Of a stretch of DNA of 64,000 bases, positions 8,502 to 17,845 are shown piece by piece (position 1 is the stretch's first letter; each line of letters starts with the position of its first letter). The position numbers and the translations under genes were made by a program. The stretch lies in the NCBI RefSeq assembly GCF_947494125.1, contig NZ_CANLTU010000011.1, forward strand, positions 22,038 to 86,037. Reading direction: 5' to 3'. This stretch comes from an uncultured Tenacibaculum sp. (GTDB lineage Bacteria; Bacteroidota; Bacteroidia; Flavobacteriales; Flavobacteriaceae). The notes beneath the pieces were generated by a model. It was not told the DNA's origin. It saw only the letters and a program-made list of their open reading frames with translations, and made no database searches.

Positions 8502-9152
8502 ATGACCAAGGCAGACAAAGTACAATTTGTTATAAATACACTAGAAGAATTATACCCAGAGATACCTGTACCATTAGATCATAAAGATCCGTACACCTTA
8601 CTTATTGCTGTTTTATTATCTGCTCAATGTACAGATATTAGAGTAAATCAAATTACTCCTTTACTTTTTGCAAAAGCAGACAATCCTTTTGACATGGTAA
8701 AAATGACTATTGAAGAGATTAAAGAAATTATTAGACCTTGTGGATTATCTCCTATGAAATCTAAAGGAATCCATGGGTTATCTAAAATTTTGATTGAAAA
8801 ACATAATGGTGAAGTTCCTCAGAGTTTTGAATATTTAGAAGAATTACCTGCTGTTGGTCATAAAACAGCCAGCGTAGTAATGAGTCAAGCATTTGGTGTT
8901 CCTGCTTTTCCTGTTGACACACATATACATCGATTACTTTTCCGTTGGAATTTATCTAATGGAAAGAGTGTTACTCAAACAGAAAAGGATGCTAAGCGAT
9001 TATTTCCTAGAGACCTATGGAATGATTTACATTTGCAAATAATTTGGTACGGACGAGAATATTCACCTGCACGTGGTTGGAAGTTGGATAATGATATAAT
9101 TACAAAAACCATTGGAAGAAAATCTGTTCTAGAAGAATATTATAAAAAATAA
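8502..9152 (+). CDS. nth: Endonuclease III-type DNA glycosylase without the 4Fe-4S cluster ligands
   Basis: The 216-residue protein has the HhH-GPD fold of endonuclease III: LSAQCTD, the helix-hairpin-helix LPAVGHKTA with catalytic lysine 121, and VDTHIHR with catalytic aspartate 139, matching E. coli Lys120/Asp138. It should excise oxidised pyrimidines and cleave the abasic site. In the C-terminal region where E. coli has C-x6-C-x2-C-x5-C, this protein reads YGREYSPARGWKLDNDI with no cysteines at all, so it cannot bind the iron-sulfur cluster. The length is otherwise normal. It is followed by a strong terminator. Confidence 0.92.
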   Translation: MTKADKVQFVINTLEELYPEIPVPLDHKDPYTLLIAVLLSAQCTDIRVNQITPLLFAKADNPFDMVKMTIEEIKEIIRPCGLSPMKSKGIHGLSKILIEKHNGEVPQSFEYLEELPAVGHKTASVVMSQAFGVPAFPVDTHIHRLLFRWNLSNGKSVTQTEKDAKRLFPRDLWNDLHLQIIWYGREYSPARGWKLDNDIITKTIGRKSVLEEYYKK

Positions 9153-9160
9153 ATTCATAA

Positions 9161-9190
9161 AAAAAGCTTCAACATTTGTTGAAGCTTTTT
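9161..9190 (+). terminator. Terminator after nth
   Basis: A perfect 14-bp inverted repeat (AAAAAGCTTCAACA, two-base loop, TGTTGAAGCTTTTT). Because both arms end in A or T runs it can act in both directions, also for the small gene on the minus strand. Confidence 0.85.
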
Positions 9191-9196
9191 CCACTC

Positions 9197-9340
9197 TTAA
9201 TTCAAATTCAATTCAATGAGATAGTTTGATTTGGTTTTAACTACTTTTAGCGATTTAGAAAAATTAATCAAAAATTGAACTGTTTCTTGTTTAGGTTTCA
9301 TTTTAAAATCCGAAGATCTTTCAGAGTAAATTTGCATCAT
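9197..9340 (-). CDS. Small conserved-looking protein next to the sigma factor
   Basis: A 47-residue minus-strand reading frame starts at 9340 (a second ATG directly follows) with an AAGGGAAT ribosome-binding-like sequence upstream. It encodes MKPKQETVQFLINFSKS followed by LKVVKTKSN. I recall similar 40-50-residue proteins near sigma-factor genes in flavobacteria, but have no search to prove it. No membrane segment or cysteines. It lies 58 bp after the sigma factor gene and may be co-transcribed with it. Function unknown. Confidence 0.55.
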   Translation of the reverse strand: MMQIYSERSSDFKMKPKQETVQFLINFSKSLKVVKTKSNYLIELNLN

Positions 9341-9398
9341 ATAATTCCCTTATTTGTTTATTTTCAATTATTTAACGATGCTATTTTACTTTTATTGT

Positions 9399-10013
9399 TT
9401 AATTAACTAAAATAATTTTATTTTTTTCTACAATCTTTCTCAAATTAATTAATGCATATCTCATTCTACCAAGAGCTGTATTAATACTAACTCCTGTATT
9501 TTCTGATATTTCATTAAAACTCATATCATTATAAATACGCATTTTCAAAACTTCTTTTTGTTCTTCAGGTAATTCCTCTACCAATTCTTTAACATCAGAT
9601 AGTATTTGATCTTTTATAATTTTATTCTCAGCATTTAAAGCCCCGTCACTTAAAACAGAAAAAATATCAAAATCATCTGTATTATTAAATGTCGGCATTC
9701 TATTACTTTTTCTAAAATAATCGATAATCAAGTTATGTGATATTCTCATAACCCAAGGTAAAAATTTACCTTCCTCATTGTAACTCCCTTTTTTAAGTGT
9801 TCTAATTACTTTTATAAAAGTGTCTTGAAAAATATCTTCTGTAGTGTCTCTATCTTGTATTTTACTATATATGAAACTATATAGGCGTTGTTGGTGACGC
9901 TTAATCAATAATTCTATTGCTAACTCTTTTCCGTTAATGTAGTCTTTAACTAATACACTATCACTTACATCGTTTTTATGCATCTTAATTACTTTTATAA
10001 AGAAATCCTTCAA
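9399..10013 (-). CDS. RNA polymerase sigma-70 family factor (ECF-like)
   Basis: The 204-residue protein has only regions 2 and 4. Region 2 covers LLIKRHQQRLYSFIYSKI, DIFQDTFIKVIR and FLPWVMRISHNLIIDYFRK; region 4 covers LPEEQKEVLKMRIYNDMSFNEISENTGVS and a recognition helix ending in GRMRYALINLRK. An alternative start at 9983 (MHKND) would drop ten residues. No anti-sigma factor gene is adjacent. The usual role is transcription of a small regulon under envelope or other stress, but the trigger is unknown here. Confidence 0.9.
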   Translation of the reverse strand: MKDFFIKVIKMHKNDVSDSVLVKDYINGKELAIELLIKRHQQRLYSFIYSKIQDRDTTEDIFQDTFIKVIRTLKKGSYNEEGKFLPWVMRISHNLIIDYFRKSNRMPTFNNTDDFDIFSVLSDGALNAENKIIKDQILSDVKELVEELPEEQKEVLKMRIYNDMSFNEISENTGVSINTALGRMRYALINLRKIVEKNKIILVN

Positions 10014-10311
10014 GGGCTTTCTTTGGTTAAGGGGTATGTTTATTAAAAGTAATTATTTAGCTATAGGCTTTTATTTATTGATTAATAACTAGTTACAAAT
10101 ATTGCTTTTTTTATGTGAAAATACAAGAATAATTTATTTTTTTTACATAAACATTGATAATTTCAATATTTATAACCTTAAAATAAGTGTTTGTAATATT
10201 TTTTATTAGAGGTTTTTTAACTAAGTTTATTTTCATTTTCTAGGTTATGTTTTTATATATTTACAAGAAACGTAATTTAAAAAATATTTTAATACCAAAT
10301 CCTCCGAAACT
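10014..10311. other. Intergenic region between sigma factor and the unknown gene at 10312
   Basis: About 300 very AT-rich bases holding the divergent promoters of the sigma factor and of the 10312 gene. I see no convincing small gene, hairpin or repeat in it, and it lacks the TCACAACAT repeats found further into the island. Confidence 0.5.
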
Positions 10312-10812
10312 ATGACTCAGTACAGCACTACCGAAAATATAATTTACCCTCCTGGAAAATTAATTTCATCAGTAATAAAAGTTAAACCTTCTGGAAACAT
10401 TTTTTATGAAGGTCTGTCAAAGCAACAATACCCCTTACCTACTCTTGTAGAAGCAAAACGAAATCAAGATGGTTCAATTAATGTTAAAACTCTTATTTTT
10501 TTAAACTCAACAATTTCTTTAACTTCCTCTATGGTAAACGTTTCTCAGTTATTTTCCATAAGTGATTTTGGAGATTGTAAACTTCAATTTTTTATTCATT
10601 CTACTAAAGACGATATAGCTCTTATAAAGGAAGATAAAACTGAATATAATTATCTAGCGTATGTTATTGAATTTACAACTAATGATAAAACTAATTTCCC
10701 AAAAGGTATTTCTTTAGAAAATATTAAAACAGTTCAAACATTTTTATGGGATATAGACCCTAAAACTTCTAGAGGAACAGAAACTACTGTTCAGGATACC
10801 ACTCCAGATTAA
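10312..10812 (+). CDS. Unknown protein at the edge of the accessory island
   Basis: A 166-residue soluble protein with no signal peptide, membrane helix or family motif that I recognise. It is rich in beta-type segments (SGNIFYEGL, KTLIFLNSTISLTSS, CKLQFFIHST) and ends in a Thr/Asp-rich tail (TSRGTETTVQDTTPD). It resembles in style the other signal-peptide-less proteins of the island. It is separated from the kinase gene by a weak hairpin and 69 bp. Function unknown. Confidence 0.65.
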   Translation: MTQYSTTENIIYPPGKLISSVIKVKPSGNIFYEGLSKQQYPLPTLVEAKRNQDGSINVKTLIFLNSTISLTSSMVNVSQLFSISDFGDCKLQFFIHSTKDDIALIKEDKTEYNYLAYVIEFTTNDKTNFPKGISLENIKTVQTFLWDIDPKTSRGTETTVQDTTPD

Positions 10813-10830
10813 CCATTAGTCTATAATAAA

Positions 10831-10859
10831 AGCTCTAAATAGAGCCTGTTTCTTTTATA
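10831..10859 (+). terminator. Weak terminator-like hairpin
   Basis: A short stem GCTCT-AAAT-AGAGC followed by a T-rich tract, between the unknown gene and the histidine kinase gene. Confidence 0.4.
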
Positions 10860-10881
10860 TAATTTTTACCCCCCGTAACAA

Positions 10882-12594
10882 ATGCATATTTTAAGAACTA
10901 TAATAGTATTCTTATTTACTATAAATCTCTTTACACAAGAAAAAGGTGATTTGTCTTTAGAATTTGAAAAGACAATCGACCAACATCATAAAAAAATAGA
11001 CTTAAAAAAAGTATATACTTTTTTTAAGCAAAAAGAATGGGATTCAACTTTAATTTATTCTTATAATTTATTAAAAAAAACTAATGATAAAAAGTTACTA
11101 GATTATATCTATTATCTAAGGGCTCGAAGTTTTAAGAAGAAAAATGTTTTTAATCAATCTTTAAAAGAATATCGATTAATTTCTTCTAATTTCCCTTTCT
11201 TTCATTATACCAGAGGTGCTATTGCTCAAATATACTTACATCAAAATAAATATAAAAAGGCGTTAAATATCTTTCTTAATTTAGAGAAAGATTATGCTAG
11301 CATTAAATATAAACCACAAAAAAGTGCTATTTATCATAATATAGGACTTTGTTACTTTCATTTATCTAAGTTTAAAGAAGCTGAAGAATATTTATTAAAC
11401 AGCACTAACCTCCAAGAAAAAAAGAAAGATACTTTACTCTTAATAGGATCTTATATGGATATTGCTAATGTATACTATGAGCAGTATAAAGATAAAGATG
11501 CTATACCTTTTTTTAATAAAGCTTATCTACTATCTAAAAAAGTATCCGACTTTAAAATAAAAAGAAAAGCCGCTTTAAATATGGCGGTTGTGGAAGAAAA
11601 CAGAAAAGATCTTGTTAAAGCACTTGTGTATAGAAAAGAATTTGAAAGGTGGAAAGATTCTCTTAACAATCAAAATAAGATTTGGGCAGTTGCACAAGTA
11701 GAGAAAAAACTTGCCGTTTCTCAAAAGCAAAAGCAAATAAATTTATTAGAAGCTGAAAACAGATTAAAAATATCTCAACGAAACGGATTTATAATATCCT
11801 CTTTCTTACTTATTTTACTGCTTATTAGTGGAGTTTATTTATATAGACAAAAAAGTAAAACTCATAAAATAATTAGTAACCAGAAAGAAGAACTAAATCA
11901 ATTAAATAAAACAAAAGATAAACTTTTTTCTATAGTTAGTCATGATTTACGTTCATCTGTTAACCTTTTAAAAAAGAGTAATTCTCATCTGTTGACAGAA
12001 ATTAAAAATCGTAATTATAATACACTAGACATTATTGTAAATAAAAATGCTGCCATAGCTAACAGTTCCTATAATTTATTAGAAAACTTATTAAACTGGG
12101 CTAGTATGCAAACTAAGCAACTTTATTTTCAAATAGAATCTGTCGATTTATTTTCAATAATGCAGCAGGTTGCTTTTAACTATCAACCTTTATTTGAAAC
12201 TAAAAATATTAGTTTCACAAATAAAATAACTCCAGCTACTTTTATTCTTGCAGATATAGATTCTCTTAAAATTATTATCCGAAATTTATTAGATAATGCT
12301 ATAAAATTTTCAAATGAAAATGATAATATATCTGTCTATAATTTTTATAGTAATAACAATTCAGAGTCTTTAGTAATTGAAGATACTGGTATTGGAATGA
12401 GTGAAGAGACTGTAAAAGACCTTTTAAAAGAAACATCTTTACTTCATAAAAAAAGAAATCAAGAAGAAATAGGTACTGGTTTAGGTATTCATCTCTGTAA
12501 AACACTAATCTTAAAAAATAACGCAAAATTTAAAATTGAAAGCATCAAAAATATGGGTACAAAAATGATTATCAGTTTTCAAAAATCTAATTAG
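10882..12594 (+). CDS. TPR-containing sensor histidine kinase
   Basis: The 570-residue protein starts with a signal-like hydrophobic segment, followed by tetratricopeptide-type helices (about residues 40-270), one membrane helix (about 298-320), a short coiled coil and a kinase core. The H box reads SIVSHDLRSS with His354; the N box is NLLDNAIKFS (about 466), G1 DTGIGMS (about 499) and G2 GTGLGIHLCK (about 530). The TPR sensor is therefore periplasmic and the kinase cytoplasmic. The response regulator gene follows two bases after the stop, so both form one operon. It borders the accessory island and could control it, but nothing in the sequence proves this. Confidence 0.9.
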   Translation: MHILRTIIVFLFTINLFTQEKGDLSLEFEKTIDQHHKKIDLKKVYTFFKQKEWDSTLIYSYNLLKKTNDKKLLDYIYYLRARSFKKKNVFNQSLKEYRLISSNFPFFHYTRGAIAQIYLHQNKYKKALNIFLNLEKDYASIKYKPQKSAIYHNIGLCYFHLSKFKEAEEYLLNSTNLQEKKKDTLLLIGSYMDIANVYYEQYKDKDAIPFFNKAYLLSKKVSDFKIKRKAALNMAVVEENRKDLVKALVYRKEFERWKDSLNNQNKIWAVAQVEKKLAVSQKQKQINLLEAENRLKISQRNGFIISSFLLILLLISGVYLYRQKSKTHKIISNQKEELNQLNKTKDKLFSIVSHDLRSSVNLLKKSNSHLLTEIKNRNYNTLDIIVNKNAAIANSSYNLLENLLNWASMQTKQLYFQIESVDLFSIMQQVAFNYQPLFETKNISFTNKITPATFILADIDSLKIIIRNLLDNAIKFSNENDNISVYNFYSNNNSESLVIEDTGIGMSEETVKDLLKETSLLHKKRNQEEIGTGLGIHLCKTLILKNNAKFKIESIKNMGTKMIISFQKSN

Positions 12595-12596
12595 AC

Positions 12597-13343
12597 ATGG
12601 ATAATATAAACATACTTATTGTAGAAGACAATAGCATTATAGCTATGGAGCTGAAATCTATTTTAGAAAAAAATGGATATAATGTAGTTGGTATTGGTCA
12701 TAACTATCAAGAAGCTCTGTCACTTTTTTATGAACTTACAGTTGATCTTGTAATTATTGATGTTTTTTTAGGAGAGAATCCAGAAGGAATTACTTTTGCT
12801 GAAACAATTTCTACTGTTCCAAAATCATTAAAACCTTTTATATTTTTAACAGGGTCTAAAGACAGGCATATTTTTGAACGAGCCAAACTAACCAAACCTT
12901 TTCGTTTTTTATTAAAACCTTTTAATGAATTAGAAATTTTGTATGCTATTGAAATGGCTATCGAAAAGTTTTACGATCAAACAAATATATTCGCTAGCAC
13001 CAATCAAAACACAGTAATTAGTGATGATTATTTATTTATAAAAAAAAGAGATTCATTAAAGAAAGTAATACTTTCTAATATCATTTACATAGAGGTTGAC
13101 AACAGGTATTGCAACATAGTTACTGAGCATGAAAAATTTATAATTCAAATTTCTTTAGGGAAAATAAATACTTATTTAAATAACTATTTATTTAAACAGG
13201 TACATCGTAAATACATTGTAAACATTGATTCTATTGAACAAATTAGATTAAAAGAAAACTCTCTACTCTTAAAAGGGAAACATGTCATTTATTTTAGTGA
13301 TAAATACAAAGAAACTATTAAATCTTTTGCTATTTTAAAATAA
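12597..13343 (+). CDS. LytTR-type response regulator
   Basis: The 248-residue protein has an N-terminal receiver domain (acidic pair in VEDN, phosphorylation site Asp55 in VIIDVFLG, lysine in LLKPF) and a C-terminal LytTR DNA-binding domain starting about residue 140 (LSNIIYIEVDNRYCNI, QISLGKINTYL, VHRKYIVNIDSIE). It is the partner of the kinase encoded two bases upstream and should act as a DNA-binding regulator of unknown targets. A strong terminator follows. Confidence 0.92.
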   Translation: MDNINILIVEDNSIIAMELKSILEKNGYNVVGIGHNYQEALSLFYELTVDLVIIDVFLGENPEGITFAETISTVPKSLKPFIFLTGSKDRHIFERAKLTKPFRFLLKPFNELEILYAIEMAIEKFYDQTNIFASTNQNTVISDDYLFIKKRDSLKKVILSNIIYIEVDNRYCNIVTEHEKFIIQISLGKINTYLNNYLFKQVHRKYIVNIDSIEQIRLKENSLLLKGKHVIYFSDKYKETIKSFAILK

Positions 13344-13376
13344 CTACAAAAACAATTTTCTACTTAATCAAACCAC

Positions 13377-13408
13377 AATGACGTATATTTTATACGTCAT
13401 TTTTTTTG
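13377..13408 (+). terminator. Terminator after the TPR kinase/LytTR operon
   Basis: AATGACGTATA-TTT-TATACGTCATT followed by eight Ts; a perfect 11-bp stem. Confidence 0.88.
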
Positions 13409-13410
13409 CT

Positions 13411-13476
13411 TTACTACAAAAAAAAATGTATTCACAACATATCTATAAAATTCAAGTGTCTTAAACAGTAAATTTA
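13411..13476 (+). promoter_or_regulatory. Island promoter P1 with 21-bp direct repeats
   Basis: TTACTACAA at 13411-13419 and TCACAACAT at 13432-13440 are direct repeats 21 bp apart. Exactly 28 bp after the second repeat lies TAAATTTA (13469-13476), a -7-like box, and 14 bases later the shared AAATAGCGCGATAAGTAG. The same arrangement occurs before four other island genes. It should drive the 13533 gene and probably the genes up to 17757. Confidence 0.65.
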
Positions 13477-13532
13477 TCTAAATAAACTACAAATAGCGCG
13501 ATAAGTAGTTTTTTTAACTTAAATCATTTAAC

Positions 13533-14039
13533 ATGGAAACAATACAAAAAGAAACATTACAAACAATAGATAGTTCAATAAAAGAGAAAATTAACGCTGA
13601 TATTGGAACAAAAATCAAATTAAAATTAAGTATGAAAAATCCTTTAGGTATAGTTACCGAAAGAGGTTATATGGGAATGACTAAAAAAAGCGGTAAAAAT
13701 TTTGTTTGTGATTTAAGTCAAGAAGATGCAACTATTTTTGAGGTAAAGAGAACTAAATACGCTAAAGATGGATATAATACTTATGAAATTAAAAATGGTA
13801 AGTACAAGAAACGTTGGTTAGATTATCATATAGGAATAGGCAATGGAGAAGTTTTTGCCGAAAGTCATACCTTTTTTGAGTTTGACATTGCTATTTGGCG
13901 AGAAAAAGACGATTCCTTATTTGCACTTGCAGGAAAAAAAATTGCTATCCCAGTAAGAGGCACTAAAGATGGTACAACAATGTTTGTATCTGAAGATCCT
14001 CGTTATCCACTATTTTATATTACTGAAGAAAAGCAGTAA
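13533..14039 (+). CDS. Unknown protein of the island (first gene after P1)
   Basis: A 168-residue protein without a signal peptide. It is beta-rich, with TKIKLKLSMKNPLGIVTERGYMG near residue 30 and AGKKIAIPVRGTKDGTT near the end, which could suit a beta-sandwich or beta-trefoil fold, but I recognise no family. It heads the likely transcription unit that continues with the amide hydrolase, FAD oxidase and GH18 genes. Function unknown. Confidence 0.7.
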   Translation: METIQKETLQTIDSSIKEKINADIGTKIKLKLSMKNPLGIVTERGYMGMTKKSGKNFVCDLSQEDATIFEVKRTKYAKDGYNTYEIKNGKYKKRWLDYHIGIGNGEVFAESHTFFEFDIAIWREKDDSLFALAGKKIAIPVRGTKDGTTMFVSEDPRYPLFYITEEKQ

Positions 14040-14110
14040 CTAAAAATATAAGAATAATACAATCTACTACGACTTACTACAAAATTACTTCAATTACAAA
14101 AAAATAAAAT

Positions 14111-15184
14111 ATGTGTACAAGAATATTTAATAATTTTAACGAAGAGGATAATTACTTAACTACAGCTAGAAACATGGACTGGGCTACTCAAATGGCTACC
14201 TCAATTTTTGCTTTTAAAATAGATAACAATAAACCTTTAGTGAGAACTGGTACTCATCCTCAGAATGAAAATTCATTAATTTGGACTGCTAAATATGACA
14301 GTATTGTTACTATGGTTGGAACTGAAGCTCCTTTTGGAGCTTCTGATGGTATAAATTCTAAAGGGCTCGTTGCAAATTTATTATACGATAGCAATGCTAG
14401 TTATGATCGTGAAGATGGAACCTCTTGTAAGAATTTAGACGTATTACGTTGGATACAATTTGTTTTAGACACTTGTTGCTCCGTAAAAGAAGTAGTAAAT
14501 AAGTTTAATGATAACGCAACTACCAAAATTCAACTTATAGGAGGAAAAGTACCAGGAACCGAAAAATCTGCGGCATTACATCTAGCTGTTTCTGATAAAT
14601 TTAAAAACTCTGCCATTATTGAAGTGTATAATGGTGAATACCATATACATGAAAGTTCAGAGTATAGAGTAATGACCAATGAACCATCTTATGATAAACA
14701 AATTGAATTAAATCAATTTTGGAGATGGCAATGGACCAATCAAAATAATTTTCCTAGTTATACTTTACCTGGAGGTCCATTCCCGTCAGATCGATTTGCT
14801 AGAGCTTCATATTATTTAAATCATTTAAATCCAACTAATAACACTTCTGATTCTTTAGCTCAATCAAAATCAGTAGTTATGAATGCTTCCGTTCCAGTTA
14901 ATTTTAAATCAGGTTTATTAAAATATCCAAATATTGCTCAAACACTTTGGACAACTATAGCCAGTCATAATGATTTAACATACTATTTCTGTAATGCTCG
15001 TACCATTGGGGATATATGGATGAACTTAAATCAAATGGAACTTTTTCCTTCCTCTGTTTCACAACTTATTGTTGTATTAGAAAATAAAAATGAAGAGTTT
15101 ATAAATGTTCCTTTATATGGTTTTCAAAATGGAAACTTTAAAACAACTGATGATCCTTTTAAAGCTGAAAAAAATAAACCTTAA
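14111..15184 (+). CDS. Choloylglycine hydrolase-like linear amide C-N hydrolase (Ntn family)
   Basis: The 357-residue protein starts MCTRIF; removal of Met1 would expose Cys2 as the N-terminal nucleophile, as in penicillin V acylases and bile salt hydrolases. Conserved elements follow: TARNMDW (Arg and Asp of the active site), SDGINSKGLVANLLY, VMTNEPSYDKQ (Asn oxyanion region) and a late arginine region SDRFARASYYL. Unlike many relatives there is no signal peptide ahead of the Cys. It should hydrolyse an amide bond such as an N-acyl amino acid or N-acyl homoserine lactone, but the substrate is not evident. It lies 71 bp after the preceding gene and 29 bp before the FAD oxidase. Confidence 0.88.
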   Translation: MCTRIFNNFNEEDNYLTTARNMDWATQMATSIFAFKIDNNKPLVRTGTHPQNENSLIWTAKYDSIVTMVGTEAPFGASDGINSKGLVANLLYDSNASYDREDGTSCKNLDVLRWIQFVLDTCCSVKEVVNKFNDNATTKIQLIGGKVPGTEKSAALHLAVSDKFKNSAIIEVYNGEYHIHESSEYRVMTNEPSYDKQIELNQFWRWQWTNQNNFPSYTLPGGPFPSDRFARASYYLNHLNPTNNTSDSLAQSKSVVMNASVPVNFKSGLLKYPNIAQTLWTTIASHNDLTYYFCNARTIGDIWMNLNQMELFPSSVSQLIVVLENKNEEFINVPLYGFQNGNFKTTDDPFKAEKNKP

Positions 15185-15213
15185 TAAAAAATTTTAACCA
15201 ACTAATCTTTATT

Positions 15214-16878
15214 ATGATACAACCAGAAACTATTACAGCACAATTAAAAGAACAAATAGATTCTTTTTTAAAAGAGCTTAATCAAATAATTCCTTCAAAT
15301 ATTGATATTTCAACCAATTGGGGCGATTTACAAAATGTATATGAACACAATATTAAAAGTCAAATTTTTAACAGGCGTTTACAATTCAACCCGTTTGTTA
15401 TAGTGTATTGTGAAACAGCATCAGATGTTGAAGCAACCTATAATACTGCCATAAAAAACAAACTTCCAATTAAAGTTCGTGCTGGTGGACATGATCATGC
15501 TGGAGAATGCAATGGCACAAACGTAGTTTTAATTGATGTTTCAAAAATGGATCGTGTAACAATAGATTCAGATACCAAAATAGCTAAAATAGGGCCAGGA
15601 ATTCGATTTGAGTCGTTAACCTCAATCCTAGCAGACAGTAATGTTATGATACCTCATGGTACTTGTGCTACTGTAGGAATTGCTGGTTTCACCATGGGTG
15701 GTGGTTGGGGACCATGGACTCGAAAAATGGGGATGTGTTGCGAACATCTAGTAGGTGCTACAATTCTATTAGGAAACGGAAAGCTTATTAATTTAAATGT
15801 AGATTCTGAAACTGGATTTGTACCTGATTTATTATGGGCTCTTAGAGGTGGTGGCGGTATGAGTTATGGAATTGTTACAGAATTACGCATTCAAACATTT
15901 CCTTTACCTAAAGTTTTACATCGATTTGAAATTGAATGGAATCCATACAATGATGAACAACCAGATTTAATAGAAGGAAATATTCCTACTATACAAATAT
16001 TGAAAAAATGGGAAGAGTTCATAGCTTCAAAAAATACTCCTAGATTAACTGGAACTAATTTAAAAATAAACGGAAGAGCTTGGAATAACAATACTCCAAT
16101 TGATACAGAATCTATAGCTCACAATTGTGTTTTTTATGGATATTGGGAAGGAGATGAAACTAGTTTAACAGATGCTATTAATGATAATTTCCAAGGCATT
16201 TTATCAAATTATCAGTTCACTATTGAACCTGCTACTGGTGCAGATTTTCATCATACAAACAGATATGGTAAAAACCTAATGAGTAATTGGGATAGAGAAT
16301 CTCATTCTAAAATTTTAAGCAAACTTAATTTACTTCAAGGTACACCATTACAACCAGATGAGGACTTAGCAGCTCCTCATAAAATTACTTCTCGTTTAGT
16401 TGATAAAGATGGATTAAATTTTAATAATAAAGATGGATATCAACAACTATTAAAAAGCTTAACTTCTAATTTAATTTTAGACGGTAATAGAGCTTTAGGT
16501 CTATTTACCTATGTTACTTTAGGTGCAATAATTGGTGATTTTTACACAGAAAACATAGCTAAAACTAACAGTGCATTTCCTTATAAAGACAAGCTATATA
16601 CCATACAATACCAATGTTGGTGGAATACAGAAACTGAAGAAAAAGAAAAGTTTCAAAATAATTTTGTTTATGATAGAACCAACCGAGCATTAGATTGGAT
16701 TGAAACTAGTAGAAACTTTGATATTCCAAATACCTCTGGAGCTTTTATTAGCTTTAAAGATAGTTCAATACCTACCAAAACTTACTTTGATAAAAGTTAC
16801 GAACGTTTAAAAGAAATAAAAGAAAATCAATCTAAAGATCCATATAATCACTTTAGAACACGTAAAACAATTATTTAA
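15214..16878 (+). CDS. BBE-type FAD-dependent oxidoreductase
   Basis: This 554-residue protein carries the PCMH-type FAD-binding domain and a C-terminal berberine-bridge segment. RAGGHDHAGE contains His93, and HGTCATVGIAGFTMGGGWG contains Cys151; these are the two residues that in the family attach FAD by a double covalent link. The C-terminal NHFRTRKTI region is a degenerate form of the BBE end (usually YxxNP). Such enzymes oxidise sugars, oligosaccharides or alkaloid-type natural products. There is no signal peptide. It sits 29 bp after the amide hydrolase and 30 bp before the GH18 gene, so the three are probably co-transcribed. Confidence 0.88.
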   Translation: MIQPETITAQLKEQIDSFLKELNQIIPSNIDISTNWGDLQNVYEHNIKSQIFNRRLQFNPFVIVYCETASDVEATYNTAIKNKLPIKVRAGGHDHAGECNGTNVVLIDVSKMDRVTIDSDTKIAKIGPGIRFESLTSILADSNVMIPHGTCATVGIAGFTMGGGWGPWTRKMGMCCEHLVGATILLGNGKLINLNVDSETGFVPDLLWALRGGGGMSYGIVTELRIQTFPLPKVLHRFEIEWNPYNDEQPDLIEGNIPTIQILKKWEEFIASKNTPRLTGTNLKINGRAWNNNTPIDTESIAHNCVFYGYWEGDETSLTDAINDNFQGILSNYQFTIEPATGADFHHTNRYGKNLMSNWDRESHSKILSKLNLLQGTPLQPDEDLAAPHKITSRLVDKDGLNFNNKDGYQQLLKSLTSNLILDGNRALGLFTYVTLGAIIGDFYTENIAKTNSAFPYKDKLYTIQYQCWWNTETEEKEKFQNNFVYDRTNRALDWIETSRNFDIPNTSGAFISFKDSSIPTKTYFDKSYERLKEIKENQSKDPYNHFRTRKTII

Positions 16879-16908
16879 AAAAAGATATAATCTTAAAAGC
16901 AAAACATT

Positions 16909-17757
16909 ATGACAAAAAAAGTAATAGGCTATTTTAGTAACTGGGTTACATTAGCTGATGTAGAAAACAAATGCGAAGGGTATACAGATATTTTATTTTC
17001 TTTTTGGCAAGACCCAACAAATGGAGTCATAGGAGCTGCAGAAGCCACTGTAAGCAACCCTGAAATTATTCAGTTTTTAAAAAATAAAAACAAAAAATGT
17101 ATTCTAGCTGCTGGTGGAGAATATCTAAATCCTTTAAATTATGATCCTAAAAATTATGGAACTGCTCTTGCTAATTTTGCAATACAACATCAGTTTGATG
17201 GGGTCGATTTAGATATAGAGAATATAGCAATGGACTCACAAACAATTCAATGGTTAGTTGATACCACTATAACAGTACATCAAGTTAGTAAAGAAAAGAA
17301 TTATCCTTTACAAATTTCTCATGCTCCACAGGCTCCATATTTTATGTTTAACGGAGGATATAGCGAAATAGAAACAAGAACTAACGGAATAATTGATTAT
17401 TATAACATTCAATATTATAATCAAGGTAACTGGGAATACCAATCTTATGAAAATTACAGCTCTTTATTTGATGAACAATATAATGCTATTAAAAACCCTA
17501 CTTCTACACAAAGTATTCTAAAACAAGGAGTGCCTGCTCATAAATTAATAATAGGGAAACCAATTACTCCTGCCGATGTAAATAATACTGGATATATCCC
17601 TATAAATAAATTCGAAAACATATTAAACGAAGCCATAATAAATAAAGTAGAATTTGGAGGTATAATGGGATGGAAAGTAGATAGCGATATTAATGGCAAC
17701 TGGGGTATAGCAATATCAAAAACAATGGGGATTTCTAAAGTAAATATTCCAATATAA
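16909..17757 (+). CDS. GH18 (chitinase-like) glycoside hydrolase
   Basis: A 282-residue protein with the GH18 active-site motif DGVDLDIE (Asp97, Asp100, Asp102 and catalytic Glu104), preceded by KKCILAAGGE (the SxGG-like strand) and followed by DYYNIQYYNQ and the C-terminal GGIMGWKVDSD. All are typical of a TIM-barrel GH18 domain of the smaller type. It has no signal peptide and no chitin-binding module, so if it acts on chitin or peptidoglycan-like glycans outside the cell it must leave by another route. Last gene of the P1 unit; a terminator follows. Confidence 0.87.
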   Translation: MTKKVIGYFSNWVTLADVENKCEGYTDILFSFWQDPTNGVIGAAEATVSNPEIIQFLKNKNKKCILAAGGEYLNPLNYDPKNYGTALANFAIQHQFDGVDLDIENIAMDSQTIQWLVDTTITVHQVSKEKNYPLQISHAPQAPYFMFNGGYSEIETRTNGIIDYYNIQYYNQGNWEYQSYENYSSLFDEQYNAIKNPTSTQSILKQGVPAHKLIIGKPITPADVNNTGYIPINKFENILNEAIINKVEFGGIMGWKVDSDINGNWGIAISKTMGISKVNIPI

Positions 17758-17782
17758 AATACTCTCATTTTTGTATAAACAT

Positions 17783-17820
17783 AAAAAGAGCTCTAAATTT
17801 AATATTTGGAGTTCTTTTTT
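17783..17820 (+). terminator. Terminator after the GH18 gene
   Basis: AAAAAGAGCTCTAAAT pairs with ATTTGGAGTTCTTTTT (two G-U pairs), followed by a T run. Confidence 0.75.
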
Positions 17821-17845
17821 ATTTAAATATAATTTTAAACCTCAT

